In this document: in pieces, positions 45,401 through 54,628 of the stretch
How the letters are laid out: every line of letters begins with the position of its first letter
Position numbering within the stretch: the stretch's first letter is position 1
Assembly: GCA_964036195.1 (NCBI GenBank)
Contig: OZ038456.1
Coordinates: 23,165,792 to 23,229,791, forward strand
Direction of reading: 5' to 3'
DNA: 64,000 nucleotides
From: Sphaerolaimus hirsutus
Taxonomy: Eukaryota > Nematoda > Chromadorea > Monhysterida > Sphaerolaimidae
Notes under the pieces: generated by a model
What the model was told of the DNA's origin: nothing
Database searches by the model: none
What the model saw: only the letters and a program-made list of their open reading frames with translations
Position numbers and translations under genes: made by a program

Positions 45401-46718
45401 AGCTATTTTTACCATTTCCAGCAAATTCAGCAGTTTTTTTCCGTTTTCCAGCAAAATTTCAGCAATTTTTTTCTGTTTCTGTGCAAATTTCATTTTGCAT
45501 TTTCCAGTTTTCTGGCCTTCTTTCTGTTGTTAACACGCTGAAATTTTTTTTCCGTTTCCGTTTCCGTGGCAAGTGCAACGTTTTTTTTCCGTTTTCCAGC
45601 CGCTGAATTTTTTCCATTTCCATTTCCATTTTCCATAAAATTTTTTTTGATACCCTAGACAAAACCATTCCACAACATGTGAATGCATGCTATAGTTGTG
45701 ACGCGCACAAACCCAGCATCGAAGCAACATAATGACACACCAAAACAACTCGTTGACAACTCCTTGTCAACTGGTGAATCGCTGTGGAAGGATAGTTATA
45801 TACCTATTTTTGGCAATTTCACCCTTTTCTGCTTTCTACACCATGAAAATGCCTATATTTTGAACCCCCCAAGCAGATTGGTTGCTGCGCTGGTGGAGCG
45901 ACACAAGGACACACTCAGAGAATTCCAATGTTGGACGATTGATGATGAATCAGTCAGGCAGCTGGCCACCTGCGAGCACTTGACCAAATTTGCGGCATAT
46001 TGCAGAGATGTGACAGCAGAAGCTCTGTGCAGTCTGTGGGTTGGTTGGTTGATTGGTTGGTTGCAGTGCTGCCTCACTCCCCGCCAACGTGTGTCTTGCA
46101 GCAACTGCGCGCCTCCCTGCAACACTTGGAACTGCGAGGTGTTACGGAAGTCGGCTTGAATGGGTTGCTGCTGCGGGGGGCGCCCTGGCTGCAGCTCACC
46201 ACTCTGATAGTCAGTGGTGATTGTAACGAGGATACGATCAATGCGATTGTGCGCAGCTTGCCAGGCTTGCAAGAACTTACTCTGGATCATTTGGCTCGTC
46301 TGAGTGACGCGTCGCTGCGCACCTTGGTGCTGGGCCTGCCGCAGCTGCGCAGCCTGTATCTGCATTATTGGCAAGTGGCAGCAGATTTGCAGTGTTCTGC
46401 GCTGGAATCTGTGCCCGCGGACAACTGGACGCAGCTGCAGCACATTCGTTTGCGCTGCTGGCTGGTGGGTTTTTTTACTTTTAAAAGTAGAAATCTTTTC
46501 ATCTGTAGCAATTATCACTGAACGCTTGTATTTAAAAATGTATTTTTTCAATATTAAAAAATAATAAATATTCAACATGGTATCCCAATATTCTTTTAAC
46601 AATCGATATTCCCAATTTATCAACGTTCATGCAGGGCGAACGGCAGGGGATTTTGGACAGCGCTCTGGATGCACTCCGCTCGAGGGCCGCTGGACAGATT
46701 ACATGCAGTAGTATCTGA
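39374..46718 (+). CDS. F-box/leucine-rich-repeat protein gene (span of coding exons)
   Basis: Exons: 39374-39418 (tentative), 40230-40499 (F-box), 41555-41912, 45877-46039, 46102-46464 (LRRs), 46635-46718 (C-terminus). About 340 residues in total. FBXL proteins are substrate receptors of SCF (Skp1-Cullin-F-box) ubiquitin ligases: the F-box binds Skp1 and the LRR arc binds the substrate. Junctions 2/3, 4/5 and 5/6 are in phase; 3/4 is not (donor phase 1, acceptor needs phase 2), so an exon may be missing from the 4-kb intron 3 or a different site is used. I cannot assign a vertebrate orthologue. Confidence 0.8.
39781..39914. mobile_element. Short CGAAATACC MITE in intron 1
   Basis: ACCATATTTCCTCG at the left and CATTTCGAGGAAATACTGTA at the right. 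A paralogous copy is at 63493-63626 in duplicated unit 2. Confidence 0.65.
39997..40148. mobile_element. Small hAT-like MITE, CAGGGACGTATCC family
   Basis: CAGGGCAGTATCCAGG and CCTGGATACGTCTCTG; 8-bp TSD agtatatg (39989-39996, 40149-40156). Inserted in an AGTACTTTTAC-type repeat. Confidence 0.85.
40230..40499 (+). CDS. F-box exon
   Basis: Acceptor TTTATTTAG at 40221-40229 (alternative: CCAAG at 40246, phase 2, which would join the GTGAGT-type first exon). The F-box runs from PTSVPHVLEAILLYACPAPQ through LCALVAPLCSRLRTFV to SEPRLWRQLAV, matching the pattern P..vL..Il.y...P.qL..l..vC..lr.......LW..l. It ends QQPK|GTTTGA, phase 0. GC-rich compared with its transposon-filled flanks. Confidence 0.85.
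40677..40940. mobile_element. GGCGCACCGCACACTG inverted-repeat MITE
   Basis: CGCACCGCACACTGAAATTT at the left is inverted at AAATTTCAGTGTGCGGTGCG. The arms extend past GTTCGAACG and AAATCAAAATCT. Nested in 40571-41343. Confidence 0.8.
40955..41183. mobile_element. Harbinger-like MITE, GGGCCCxCACACACT ends
   Basis: GGGCCCCCACACACTGGATG and CAACTAGTGTGTGGGCCC, flanked by aat on both sides. Related to 38625-38862. Confidence 0.75.
41555..41912 (+). CDS. F-box/LRR gene, LRR exon
   Basis: Acceptor TTTTGAACGCAG, phase 0. LRRs: LRQLKLRSVSI, LPNLTELQLEDCQIGW and LQQITLHSLTL show the LxxLxL spacing of cysteine-containing-type repeats. The exon continues LWPALTTAKMRCHVDLMLFV and CSLEICEIVSL to GATG|GTGAGA, phase 1. 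The strong donor conflicts with the phase of the next exon found. Confidence 0.8.
42214..42310. repeat. 17-bp tandem repeat in intron 3
   Basis: About 5.6 units of TCTCAGCGCATCCAAAC with one or two changes each, ending AGCGCATGCATGC. Confidence 0.85.
42487..42690. repeat. Degenerate TCCCGATCCCGA-family fragment
   Basis: AGACGGGATCTGAATCCCGA then repeated CCGATCCCG words; the right half of the element is missing. Confidence 0.6.
42748..43480. mobile_element. CTATCTATC element split by a GGAAAACGG element
   Basis: CACCTACTTTTAATGATTTT, CCCCTGTGAACCTCCCC, then the insertion 42845-43365, then CAGCTATCTATCCCTCCAGA to AAAACCCTTG. The inner element ends with TTGACACCCTA; its left end is changed (CAGGGGTATCAAAAA). 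Confidence 0.7.
43709..44902. mobile_element. hAT-like element, TAGGGTTGGGA/TCGATATCGA family
   Basis: Ends TAGGGTTGGGA and GTCCCAACCCTA; 8-bp flanks tttacact (43701-43708) and tttacacc (44903-44910) differ at one base. The subterminal regions are ATATCGATATCGAATATCGA-like. Contains the palindromic insert 43917-44338. Confidence 0.85.
43917..44338. mobile_element. Foldback MITE, arms about 165 bp
   Basis: AGCCGGAATTACAGCTCAGC is inverted at GCTGAGCTGTAATTCCGGCT. The arms continue through TGACGTGAAATGATG, CATCAAAATAGACA, GGTACAGCATTGAAATTTCA and AATTACTAGAACTAT forms. Nested in 43709-44902. Confidence 0.85.
45026..45657. mobile_element. hAT-like MITE, GGAAAACGG family, in intron 3
   Basis: Ends TAGGCTGTCAAATTT and TTGATACCCTA; flanks aacaaaac (45018-45025) and gacaaaac (45658-45665) match at 7 of 8. 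It sits inside a CACAGCGATT-related remnant (about 44938-45792, whose end GAATCGCTGTG is at 45777). Confidence 0.85.
45793..45876. repeat. CTATCTATC-element fragment forming the exon 4 splice acceptor
   Basis: TATATACCTATTTTTGGCAA, CCCTTTTCTGC, ATGAAAATGCCTATATTTTG and AACCCCCC follow the order of the family core (compare 62405-62530). The acceptor CCCCCCAAGCAG lies at its edge, so the polypyrimidine tract is transposon sequence. Confidence 0.6.
45877..46039 (+). CDS. F-box/LRR gene, exon 4
   Basis: Reads LVAALVERHKDTLREFQCWT, DDESVRQLATCEHLTKFAAY, then AEALCSLW|GTTGGT. The acceptor side needs two bases from the previous exon, the donor is phase 0 and weak. LRR-like spacing (LATCEHLTKFAAYC, ALCSL). 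Confidence 0.8.
46102..46464 (+). CDS. F-box/LRR gene, exon 5 (LRRs)
   Basis: After a 62-bp intron with GGTTGGTTGATTGGTTGGTT. 121 codons, phase 0/0. Repeats: LRASLQHLELRGVTEVGLNG; LQLTTLIVSGDCNEDTINAI; LPGLQELTLDHLARLSDASL; LPQLRSLYLHYWQ; WTQLQHIRLRCWL. These are typical FBXL/AMN1-type LRRs. Donor CTG|GTGGGT. Confidence 0.9.
46635..46718 (+). CDS. F-box/LRR gene, last coding exon
   Basis: Acceptor GTTCATGCAG, phase 0, matching the exon 5 donor. Encodes GERQGILDSALDALRSRAAG, QITCSSI and stop TGA at 46716-46718. Confidence 0.8.
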   Translation, partial: GERQGILDSALDALRSRAAGQITCSSI

Positions 46719-47205
46719 TGTAAGCTAAAGATGTGTTCTGCATGCTTTTATACTTAGGCAGGTTGTGATGTGGTGTGACGCAAAAAAAATGTTGTAGCCT
46801 GGTTTCAAATAATTTTGTATTCATAAAAATGCTGAAATTGCAAGATCACAATTTAGATTTTTTTATGTAAATTTGCACGTGTTTGATTTGTTTCATACTG
46901 TCACACATACCGTTGGTGCATCGGTAAACTTGGCGGACATGATGGCATACAATGTTCTGGAAGAATACGCAACGACCATAGCGTTAACTGAATGGGCACT
47001 TTGCCAACTATTTCGCAATATGGGGGAAAATAAATTAATTAAATCATCCCGATAGACCTATAAATTACAATAACAATTTATATATCTTGCGTTTATAATG
47101 TTTGACGATATCATGTTTCGTAAAAATGTTAAATCGTCCGCCGAGTTTACTGCAGCGCATTTGTGGTCATTATGGCTGCATGAAAAATCTTTGTCAAACC
47201 CCCTG
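46719..47205 (+). other. Probable 3' UTR and downstream sequence
   Basis: No repeat family recognised up to about 47205. An AATAAA at 47029-47034 is the first canonical polyadenylation signal after the stop, so the 3' UTR may be about 330 bp. An open frame at 46873-47055 is probably chance. Confidence 0.35.
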
Positions 47206-47208
47206 GAC

Positions 47209-47714
47209 TAGGGTGTCAACCTTCTGTTTTCCATTTTCCGTTTCCGCTTTCCGAAGGCAAATTTTTTTTCTGTTTCCATTTTCCGGCTGCTAAATTTGTT
47301 TCCATTTCCGTTTTTCCGGATCATTTTCTGTTTTCTAGCTAAATTTTCAATTTTTCTGCCTGTTTTCCGTTTTATGGTTCAATTGTCCGTTTTTCAACTT
47401 TTTTTCAGTTTCCAGCTAAATTTTCTGTTTTCTGTTTCAGCCAAACTGGTAAACATGCATGCAGGTTCTCTACTATGTTAATTTTTTCTATTTATAGCAA
47501 GATTTCTTCAAATTTTTTATCTTTTATCTTCAACATTCTGCAAAAGTTCCCGGCAAAATTTGAGCAAATTTTTTTCTTTTCCGGCTTAATTTGAGCAAAT
47601 TTTTCCATTTCTGTTTCCGTTTCCCGGCCTTTCATTTTTCCGTTTTCCATTTTCCAGCAAGTGCAAAAATTTTCTGTTTAGGTTTTTGGCCAAAACGTTT
47701 TTGTTGACACCCTA
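47209..47714. mobile_element. hAT-like MITE, GGAAAACGG family
   Basis: TAGGGTGTCAACC and GTTGACACCCTA; flanks ccctggac (47201-47208) and ccccagac (47715-47722) match 6 of 8, an older insertion. Core ACTGGTAAACATGCATGCAG as in siblings. Confidence 0.8.
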
Positions 47715-47919
47715 CCCCAGACTTTAAGATAAACGGCCGGCAAGGCCGGCGTTGCTCTCATAGAATTGGAAATAAAACAAAGTTATATTTCTCCATGTGA
47801 ACTTTTTGAATTATCAACTATTTATTTTGAAATGTGGAGGCCTCATAATCATGAACATCAAATGTTGGTAGGCGTTTGCAAAGGACGTGTTGCATTCATT
47901 TATGTTTTTCACTGATGAG

Positions 47920-48184
47920 CAGGGGTGGGAAAGGGGGGTGTTACCACCAAATTACCCAGCTTATATCTATCCTGGAGGCAAATTTTTGGGCTGTTGTTCC
48001 TTGAACACCCCTCAATTTTTGCTCAAAATCACCAGCCTTATACAACCCTTTAATTATATTGAACCATCTCACCCCCCCCAAAGAAATTTTATCAGCTATC
48101 TATCCAACCTATTCATCAACAGCTATCTATCAGCGATTTGCTATCCATCCAACCCCCAGAGGGTCAAAATCTAGAATACCCCTG
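47920..48184. mobile_element. Short CTATCTATC hAT-like MITE
   Basis: CAGGGGTGGGAAAGG and ATACCCCTG; 8-bp flanks ctgatgag/ttgatgag (7 of 8). Confidence 0.8.
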
Positions 48185-48498
48185 TTGATGAGTACAAAAC
48201 TGTATTTCCCACTCTTTCCAGAAAAAATCCACAAGATGGCAAATGGGATGGATTGAACTTTCAAATGATTGGGCGATGGTTTGCGGGGATTTCAACGCCA
48301 GTTTGTGAACGCCAGTTTACCATAGAAAGTAGTCATACTCTTTGGTCATAATGCCTCATTTTGTTTCGTTTTAATTCAGTCATTTTGACATTGGGAACTC
48401 TCCCACATCCTGTAAAAGACCCTGCAAAGTGTCAAAGACCCTGCAAAGTGTAATGTGTCATGTAAAAATATAAAAAGCACAAAAAATAAAATAATGAT

Positions 48499-48994
48499 AC
48501 GGGACTTGGCAGCCGGCCAAACTTAACAAATTGAAAAAAATAAAAGGATGATATCAGAGAGAAAATGATTCAGTAGGAGTTGGATCGTATTGCATAGATC
48601 AAGAACGAACACTTTTACGGGTATGAATTCCCTCGAAAAGCGTTGTGAAAATGATTTGGCATTTTTTGTGTGAAAAATGCCAAAAAAAGCCGAACCAGCC
48701 GCGGGGATCCGATCACATGACCATCCGAATGCCTGGCAAAAAGATACACACCGTGAATACACGCGTCAATACAATGCCATAGTCAGAGTTCATTTTTTCC
48801 ATCAGGTATCATTCAGATTGATGCGGTATTTAGACTTGACCGGTGTCCAATTTTCTAGTTGTGTAAGTAGTCGTTTCAGCTTCATAATTGGTATTTTCAT
48901 CTTAATAAATGACTACCCCTATTATTAGTATATTTTGGCTATTTTCAAACTTTATAGAACGATTTCAAAATTTTGGCTGGCTGCCAAGTCCCGT
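48499..48994. mobile_element. Element with ACGGGACTTGGCAGCC ends
   Basis: ACGGGACTTGGCAGCCGGCC and the opposite-strand right end ACGGGACTTGGCAGCCAGCC. A similar end is at 27867. It contains a coding-like exon (48677-48805). Confidence 0.7.
48677..48805 (+). CDS. Coding-like first exon inside a TIR element
   Basis: ATG, 43 codons, ends CATCAG|GTATCA in phase 0. The start reads MPKKAEPAAGIRSHDHPNAW, rich in charged residues and GC-richer than its flanks. It could be captured host sequence or a remnant of a transposon protein. No family recognised. Confidence 0.3.
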
Positions 48995-49235
48995 ATCGTT
49001 ATTTTTTAATGCGATTTTTATCTTTTTGCGTGACACATGACATTTTACATGGTCTGGGAGTGGCACCTGCTTCAAGTTGAGTTCTCTCATCATGCATCAA
49101 AATCTGTAGTCTTGTAATTCGCCATTTCAAGCTCCAGCATATTGGGATTTGTTACGTTTGATCAGGTTGATTTTTTTTGGTTTTGTTGGACCTATCGTTT
49201 TGAATGATTCAGTTGGCATCGATTGTTCGTGCAGT

Positions 49236-49690
49236 CGTTAGGGTTGGCCGATGTTTTTTTGAAGGTTTTTTTGTAAAACAACGTTTTTTTATTTAAAAAA
49301 ACATGACGTCCGACGGCCGAGATTTTTAGGTGTTTTGACTAGGTATTTTGCAAAATTTACCCCATGTTTCACTCAAAATCACCAATTTTCATAACTTTTG
49401 GACCGCTTTAAGAAATTTTCGGATACATAAATATGTGCGTGTAGACACATTTCCGACCATTTTCCCCTATTTTTAGCATATTCTCTCCCGTTTTCCCTTA
49501 TATTCCTTCAAAAAGTCGATAAAAATACTTACCAGAAATACGTTTTCTGTACTCGAATACTTTCAAAAAGTATACGTAAATGCGAGTACAGGAACTTTTT
49601 TTGGAGGAAACGTAAACGTATTTACTCTGTACTCGAGTAAACGTATTTATCGAGTAAAAGTAAATACGTTTTAACAACTATGACTCCGCG
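49236..49690. repeat. TTAGGGTTGGCCGATG and AGTACTTTTAC repeat fragments
   Basis: 49236-49330 is the end of the TAGGGTTGGCCGATG family (see 54006-58238). 49370-49530 is diverged CTATCTATC core. 49545-49690 is ACGTTTTCTGTACTCGAATA-type sequence. No gene. Confidence 0.5.
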
Positions 49691-50019
49691 GACAGCGCAC
49701 TTCACATGCCACATAAATATTTACAATACGCATGTTGTCTGAAGCAATAACACGCCCGAGTAGCACCAATCAATAAATACCCACTCACACAAAAAATATA
49801 ATTAAATTTATAATAGAAAAACGCATTTTCGCGCATTTAACTTTTTTCAATTGTTTGAACACTATAATTTTATTCTTAAAGATGGCGTCATAATAATTTT
49901 TTCAAAAAGAAAATCGCTTAACATGCGCGGTCCGCCGAGTAAAAATGCGCTTGATTGAATTTTGTGCCCACATTGTTTGCAGGGGTCAATCTTGTAAAAT
50001 GTCATGTGAAATGTAACTA

Positions 50020-50440
50020 CCGTATTTCCTCGAAATACCCCCGGGGGGTTTATTGTTTCAGAGTGAGAATTTTGAGGGGGGGTTAAACGAGGGGGGGGGG
50101 TATTTCGAGGGGGGGGGGGTTTATTATTTCGCCAGAAATTTTTTGAAATCCCAGTACTAAAATGTCGTCTGAAACGTACGCAGACGTGGAAAAATGCAAC
50201 AAAAATCGTCATTTATAAGACTTTTAAGACATTTATAAGTGTGTAGACGTACAAACACTGTTCTCACATAACAGAGTCATCGTTTTTAACGTGTGTTCTG
50301 CATTGTCGGGATGACAAACCGCAGCCTTTGTCATTTACGTTCTCTATACACTAAATTGGGGGGGGGGGGTATTTCGAGGCGGGGGGGTTTATAAGTTCAT
50401 AGTGTCCATTTTGAGGGGGGGGTATTTCGAGGAAATACGG
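50020..50440. mobile_element. CGAAATACC mariner-like MITE, reference copy
   Basis: TA-flanked; CCGTATTTCCTCGAAATACC and GGTATTTCGAGGAAATACGG. Very similar to 50978-51380, in the same orientation. Confidence 0.9.
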
Positions 50441-50813
50441 TAGAAATGTGTCAAATGTGTTACTCACTGGAACTGGCCCCAGGAAGCGTATGGCGAGTTG
50501 CGCTTGTCAAATCAAAATTGTACCGATGAGAAAATTCTCCAAAATACATTCACTTGTTTTGTTTTCGAGCTTGATGTTTCTGCCTTGAATACTACATTTG
50601 TTGAACCGATGTTGTAGTTATGAAATAAATACGTGCATTTGAATTTTCTGCAGATTGAAATGTTTGCCTGGTGCTCGGTTGTGGAAAATACAGCTATTCA
50701 GCATATTGTGTCAGTGTATGTTTTGTAAGCATGTGCCCCAACCAGATGTGTGTGCCGGTGCACATGTAAACCCGCTGCGCATGCAGACCGCCACTCACCC
50801 AGCAGCTGCTGCG

Positions 50814-50857
50814 ATGGACCCGGCCGTGCCCGACGCAGGGCAAGGTGCCCGCTGCAG
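50814..50857 (+). CDS. Third copy of the F-box-type first exon (E'')
   Basis: Same leader and start (GCTGCGATGG, MDPAVPDAGQG) as 39374 and 63074, then ARC and a perfect donor CAG|GTGAGT in phase 2. Homology extends from about 50740 to 50850. No F-box exon follows before 64 kb, so this is an orphan first exon or a promoter copy. Confidence 0.5.
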
Positions 50858-50977
50858 GTGAGTCCCCCTGCAAATGCGTTTGCCCTTCTCGATGCCGTTT
50901 TGCGCTGATCTGTTGAGCACAGTTAATTGGTCTTCTGCTTGTGTGCCATATTTGAATGTTTTGAATTAATTATGCTA

Positions 50978-51380
50978 CCGTATTTCCTTAAAAGACCCCC
51001 GGGGGGGTTATTTTTTAAGAGTGAGAATTTTAAGGGGGGTATTTCGAGGGGGGGTTTATTATTTCGCCAGAAATTTTTTGAAATCGTCGTCGTGAAATTT
51101 GAAAATGTCGTCTGAAACGTACGCAGACGTCGAAAAATGCAACAAAAATCGCCATTTATAAGACTCTAAAGACATTTATAAGTGTGTAGACGTACAAACA
51201 CTGTTCTCACATAACAGAGTCATCGTTTTTAACGTGTGTTCTGCATTGCCGGATGACAAACCGCAGCCTTTGTCATTTACGTTCTCTATACACTAAATTT
51301 GGGGGGGGGGGGAGTATTTCCAGGGAGGGTTTATAAGTTCATAGTGTCCATTTTGAGGGGGGTATTTCGAGGAAATACGG
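50978..51380. mobile_element. CGAAATACC mariner-like MITE
   Basis: TA-flanked; left end changed to CCGTATTTCCTTAAAAGACC, right end intact. Close sibling of 50020-50440. Confidence 0.85.
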
Positions 51381-51389
51381 TAAATAGTT

Positions 51390-51840
51390 CTTTTTAAGTG
51401 AGCGGTTGGTAGACTTTCTTCCATATAATCGCTCATTTTGGTTTATATTGATACAAATTGATTTTTCCAATGCATCCAAAGCAGGTGAAAATAGAATTTT
51501 GACAATTTGAAACTGTCGATTTACTAGTTTGCAACTTTGACAGCTTATCAGTCATTTCAGCTTCTGATTTAGGCGCCACACACACTGGATGTCAACTGTT
51601 TTGGTGTCAACTCAATTTTAGTTAAATTTAGGTTGCTTTTTAGTTGAATTGGATTTTAGTTTAATTCAAGTGAATGTGCGGGGTGCGGCAAAGTCAAATC
51701 AGAATTTATAATGTCATGTGCATTTGAACATGGTTTTGCAGCCCCTAAAATAAAAATTTATGAAAAACCATCGGCCCAGTTGACATCCGGACAGTTTTTC
51801 ATCAATTTTCGGTTTATGGGCTACTAAATGATGTTCAAAT
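51390..51840. other. No gene; partial Harbinger-like end
   Basis: 51571-51640 has GGCGCCACACACACTGGATG and GTGTCAACTCAATTTTAG, resembling the left end of 40955-41183; no right end was found. Confidence 0.4.
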
Positions 51841-52537
51841 GAAGGGTGTGCTTCTAAAAGTACCGATCTACAAGAGTTATGACCATTTTTGGGGTGGAGT
51901 ATTCCATTTTGTTGGGGGATGGAATACTCCATTTGTGGAGTATTCCATTCTTTTTGGTTATCTAATATGTGGGGGGTGCGAAATTCAATTTTTAGATATG
52001 TGCGGTCGAAAAATGCAAAAAAAGTCACAAAATACAGTTTTGAAGTACCGATCTACAAGCTTTTTCAGCTTTTGTGTCTTTAAAAGTACCGATCGCTACA
52101 CTTTTTTCAAAATTGTTCTTTTAAATGTACCGATCTGCACATTATTTTTTGTGCTTCTAAAAGTACTGATGTCAGATTGGCGTCCGATTGAGCAAAAACT
52201 CATTTTGTGCTTTTTTTATTTTGGGTAAAAGTACTGATCTACATCTTTCTGATTTTGTGCTTTAAAAGGCAACGATCTACATGCTATTACCAAATTGTTC
52301 CTTTAAAATGTACTGTTCTACAAAAAATACAATTCACTCAATTTTATATACCTAGCTAGTGTTATGTGTATAAACAATGATTATACCCATGCATGTGGAT
52401 ACCCAACAATATGGCTGAAATACCCATACCCAAAATTCCCGTACCCAATACGGGTAATGCATATTCCAAACTTTCAATTGTGATTATCTCAAAATCGATT
52501 TTTGTAGATCGGCAAGACTTTTAGTAGCACACCCTTC
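51841..52537. mobile_element. Element with reiterated AAAAGTACCGATCTACA motif
   Basis: GAAGGGTGTGCTTCTAAAAG and the right end (TTTTAGTAGCACACCCTTC) are inverted, with AAAT on both sides. The subterminal motif AAAGTACCGATCTACA recurs at least seven times with spacers of 30-190 bp. Also GGAGTATTCCAT palindromes at 51895-51950 and TACCCATACCC repeats at 52385-52465. Confidence 0.75.
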
Positions 52538-52550
52538 AAATGCACACCCC

Positions 52551-52803
52551 TCTCGGGACCACTATGAAACAATCACCCCCCGGGGGGTATTTCGAGGAAA
52601 TACGGTATGTAGATGGCATAAACACTGTTCTAACGCAACAATTCATTGTTTTTACCGTGTTTTTTACACTGCCCGAATCACAAACCTCACTTTTGTCATG
52701 AACATTCTCTGTACACTCAATTGGGGGGCGGGGGGTATTTCGAGGGGGGGCTAATAAATTCATAGTGGTCATTTTGAGGGGGGGGTATTTCGAGGAAATA
52801 CGG
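52551..52803. mobile_element. CGAAATACC MITE fragments
   Basis: Two successive right ends, GGTATTTCGAGGAAATACGG followed by TA at 52606 and 52804, with internal GTTCTAACGCAACA between. Confidence 0.65.
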
Positions 52804-53089
52804 TATTCTAAAAATTTAGAAAATATTGAATGTGATCTTTCCATTGGAATTTCGTCCTTTATTGCGTGGAAAAAGCTTGTTATATGGCACAGTATAATTT
52901 GAACTGTGCCAAGTTGGGCTTGTGCCAAGTTCACGTACGCGGCACTCGTACGAACATTGTGTAGAACGTTGTAAATATAGCATAATTTTTGCTGACTTTA
53001 TGACAAGTTGTCTCCAGAGTTGGTCAAAGTACTGAACTTTTACAAAAGTAAAGGTAAACATAAAGTCGCATTTTACTACGTCTGCGTGC

Positions 53090-53193
53090 ATTATTAGTAT
53101 TATACCAGGAGTTCAAAAAATTTCTGGCGAAATAATAACCCCCCCCCCCCTCGAATTACCCCCACCCCTGGCGGTATTTCGAGGAAATACGGC
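53090..53193. repeat. Partial CGAAATACC MITE
   Basis: GCGAAATAATAACCCCC and GGTATTTCGAGGAAATACGG, next to a CAGAGTTGGTCAAAGTACTG tract at 53012. Confidence 0.6.
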
Positions 53194-53206
53194 AGGCAAA
53201 AACACG

Positions 53207-53455
53207 TTGGGTAGTGAATTTGACGGTGAAAATGTATTTATGAAAATTAATGATTTTGAGTGGAAATTCGGTCAAAATTTCTCCAAAAAACCCGACTCTT
53301 TCAAGAATCAAGATCAAAAGATTCTTTCAAACTTTCCGTTTAAATACTCCATTCCAGACTCTGTACCAAAAGATTTCGCAACAAATTTCCTTTTTTTGAA
53401 AAATTGGCTAGCGTCCAAACTGCACGAAATGAAATGCTGGCACAATTCCAAGTAA
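53207..53455 (+). CDS. Coding-like open segment, unrecognised
   Basis: 82 open codons outside any repeat, with balanced composition (FMKINDFEWKFGQNFSKKPD, NFPFKYSIPDSVPKDFATNF) and stop at 53453. No clear acceptor; the first ATG is at about 53240. It precedes segment A' by 60 bp, as an open frame precedes A in unit 1, but the two do not obviously align. Confidence 0.3.
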   Translation: MGSEFDGENVFMKINDFEWKFGQNFSKKPDSFKNQDQKILSNFPFKYSIPDSVPKDFATNFLFLKNWLASKLHEMKCWHNSK

Positions 53456-53513
53456 TAAACAACAAAAAAGGCCGCGAAAGATAAGGGTTGGTGACTCACT
53501 ATTCCAGTTTCCC

Positions 53514-53692
53514 CAACTGAAAACTATCCGAATGTGGCTGCAAATTCAGGCGAATGTAATTTTGTCGCGAAAAATGCAAAAATGACTGAATGTTTGAGCA
53601 ATTTCCATCTGTGGGATTTGGATGCAGCGTTTTTGGGTCTCAAGGCTTTTATTTGCGCGGATGAATCACGCAAATTGGCATAGTGCCAACAG
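53514..53692 (+). pseudogene. Segment A': paralogue of 31.7-kb exon-like segment
   Basis: Aligns with 31716-31917 through GAAAA, GCAAAxTCAGGCGAA, TTTGCGCGGATGAA and TGCCAACAG|GT. Reads FHLWDLDAAFLGLKAFICAD, ESRKLA, then an in-frame TAG where A has AAG. Confidence 0.4.
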
Positions 53693-54628
53693 GTAATACG
53701 TTTTTCTAAGGTTATTATCTCGGTTTTCAAAGCTGTTCGGTTCATTTTAGTGTATCTGTTCATTTTAGTAGTGTATTTTAGTTCATTTTAGTGTAAAGTG
53801 GGTCAACTTCGCTAAAATGTTGGAAACAAGTATTTTGAGCAATGGCGTAAAGATGTGAGATTATTTCGACTGTGCAAATCGAAAAATTTCCTTCATCTGT
53901 ACGATGTTAACGTTTGCGACACCAGAATACATTGTCAAATACTAAAAATTTTATTTCACCCCCGAGATTCTATTCGTTTCACAGTTGATTTTATCGAGTC
54001 ATATCTAGGGTTGGAAAAAAAACGTTTTTTTCACTCGATGTAAACAACGTTTTTTTATAAAAAACTTTTTTTCAAATAAAAAACGTTTTTTTAAAAGCTC
54101 CCAGATATGACCTTGTGTCAACATATATTGGTATATGGCGCTACGCACACTGAAGCCGAAATATTCGGCATACACACGTTTTCATCTGCCGAATCCGAAC
54201 TAAAAAAATGCTGTTCGGACGGTTTTAGACCAGCATTTTTGGGTCCAGACATTCAGCAACCGTACGAATTCGGACAAATTCGGACGGATTTAGATGATTT
54301 TCCAGCATTTTTGGTCATATGCTGAATTTAACATTTCAGCATCTTGTGAAAAAATTGTATCCAGACACTTTCATTTCAGCAAACCAGTTCAGCAATTGGC
54401 AGAAAATCTACTGCTGTGAAATGATCCAGATCTCATCTAGTTTTTCATACATCTTCATGAAACATTTTTTATGAACATGTATGAACATGATCTTCAAAAA
54501 TGAAGACCATAAAATTTTTTTAAAAACTGCTCATTCTTGAGATATTGTAGTTCAGCACAGTTCAACAGTGTGTAAACAGAAAAAACGTACGCACCATTTT
54601 GGGAATTTGGGCAATGTGTGTACATGAG

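Larger units (their letters stand above)
48394..49075. mobile_element. GTAAAATG-type MITE with an inserted TIR element
   Basis: TCTCCCACATCCTGTAAAAG and the right TGACATTTTACATGGTCTGGGA are inverted and related to 24387-24586. Contains 48499-48994. Confidence 0.6.

Noticed and set aside
54109..54325. 72-codon plus-strand open frame with plausible composition
   Set aside because: It begins in the 36-bp terminal inverted repeat of the 54136-57715 element, whose opposite end carries the same bases reversed.
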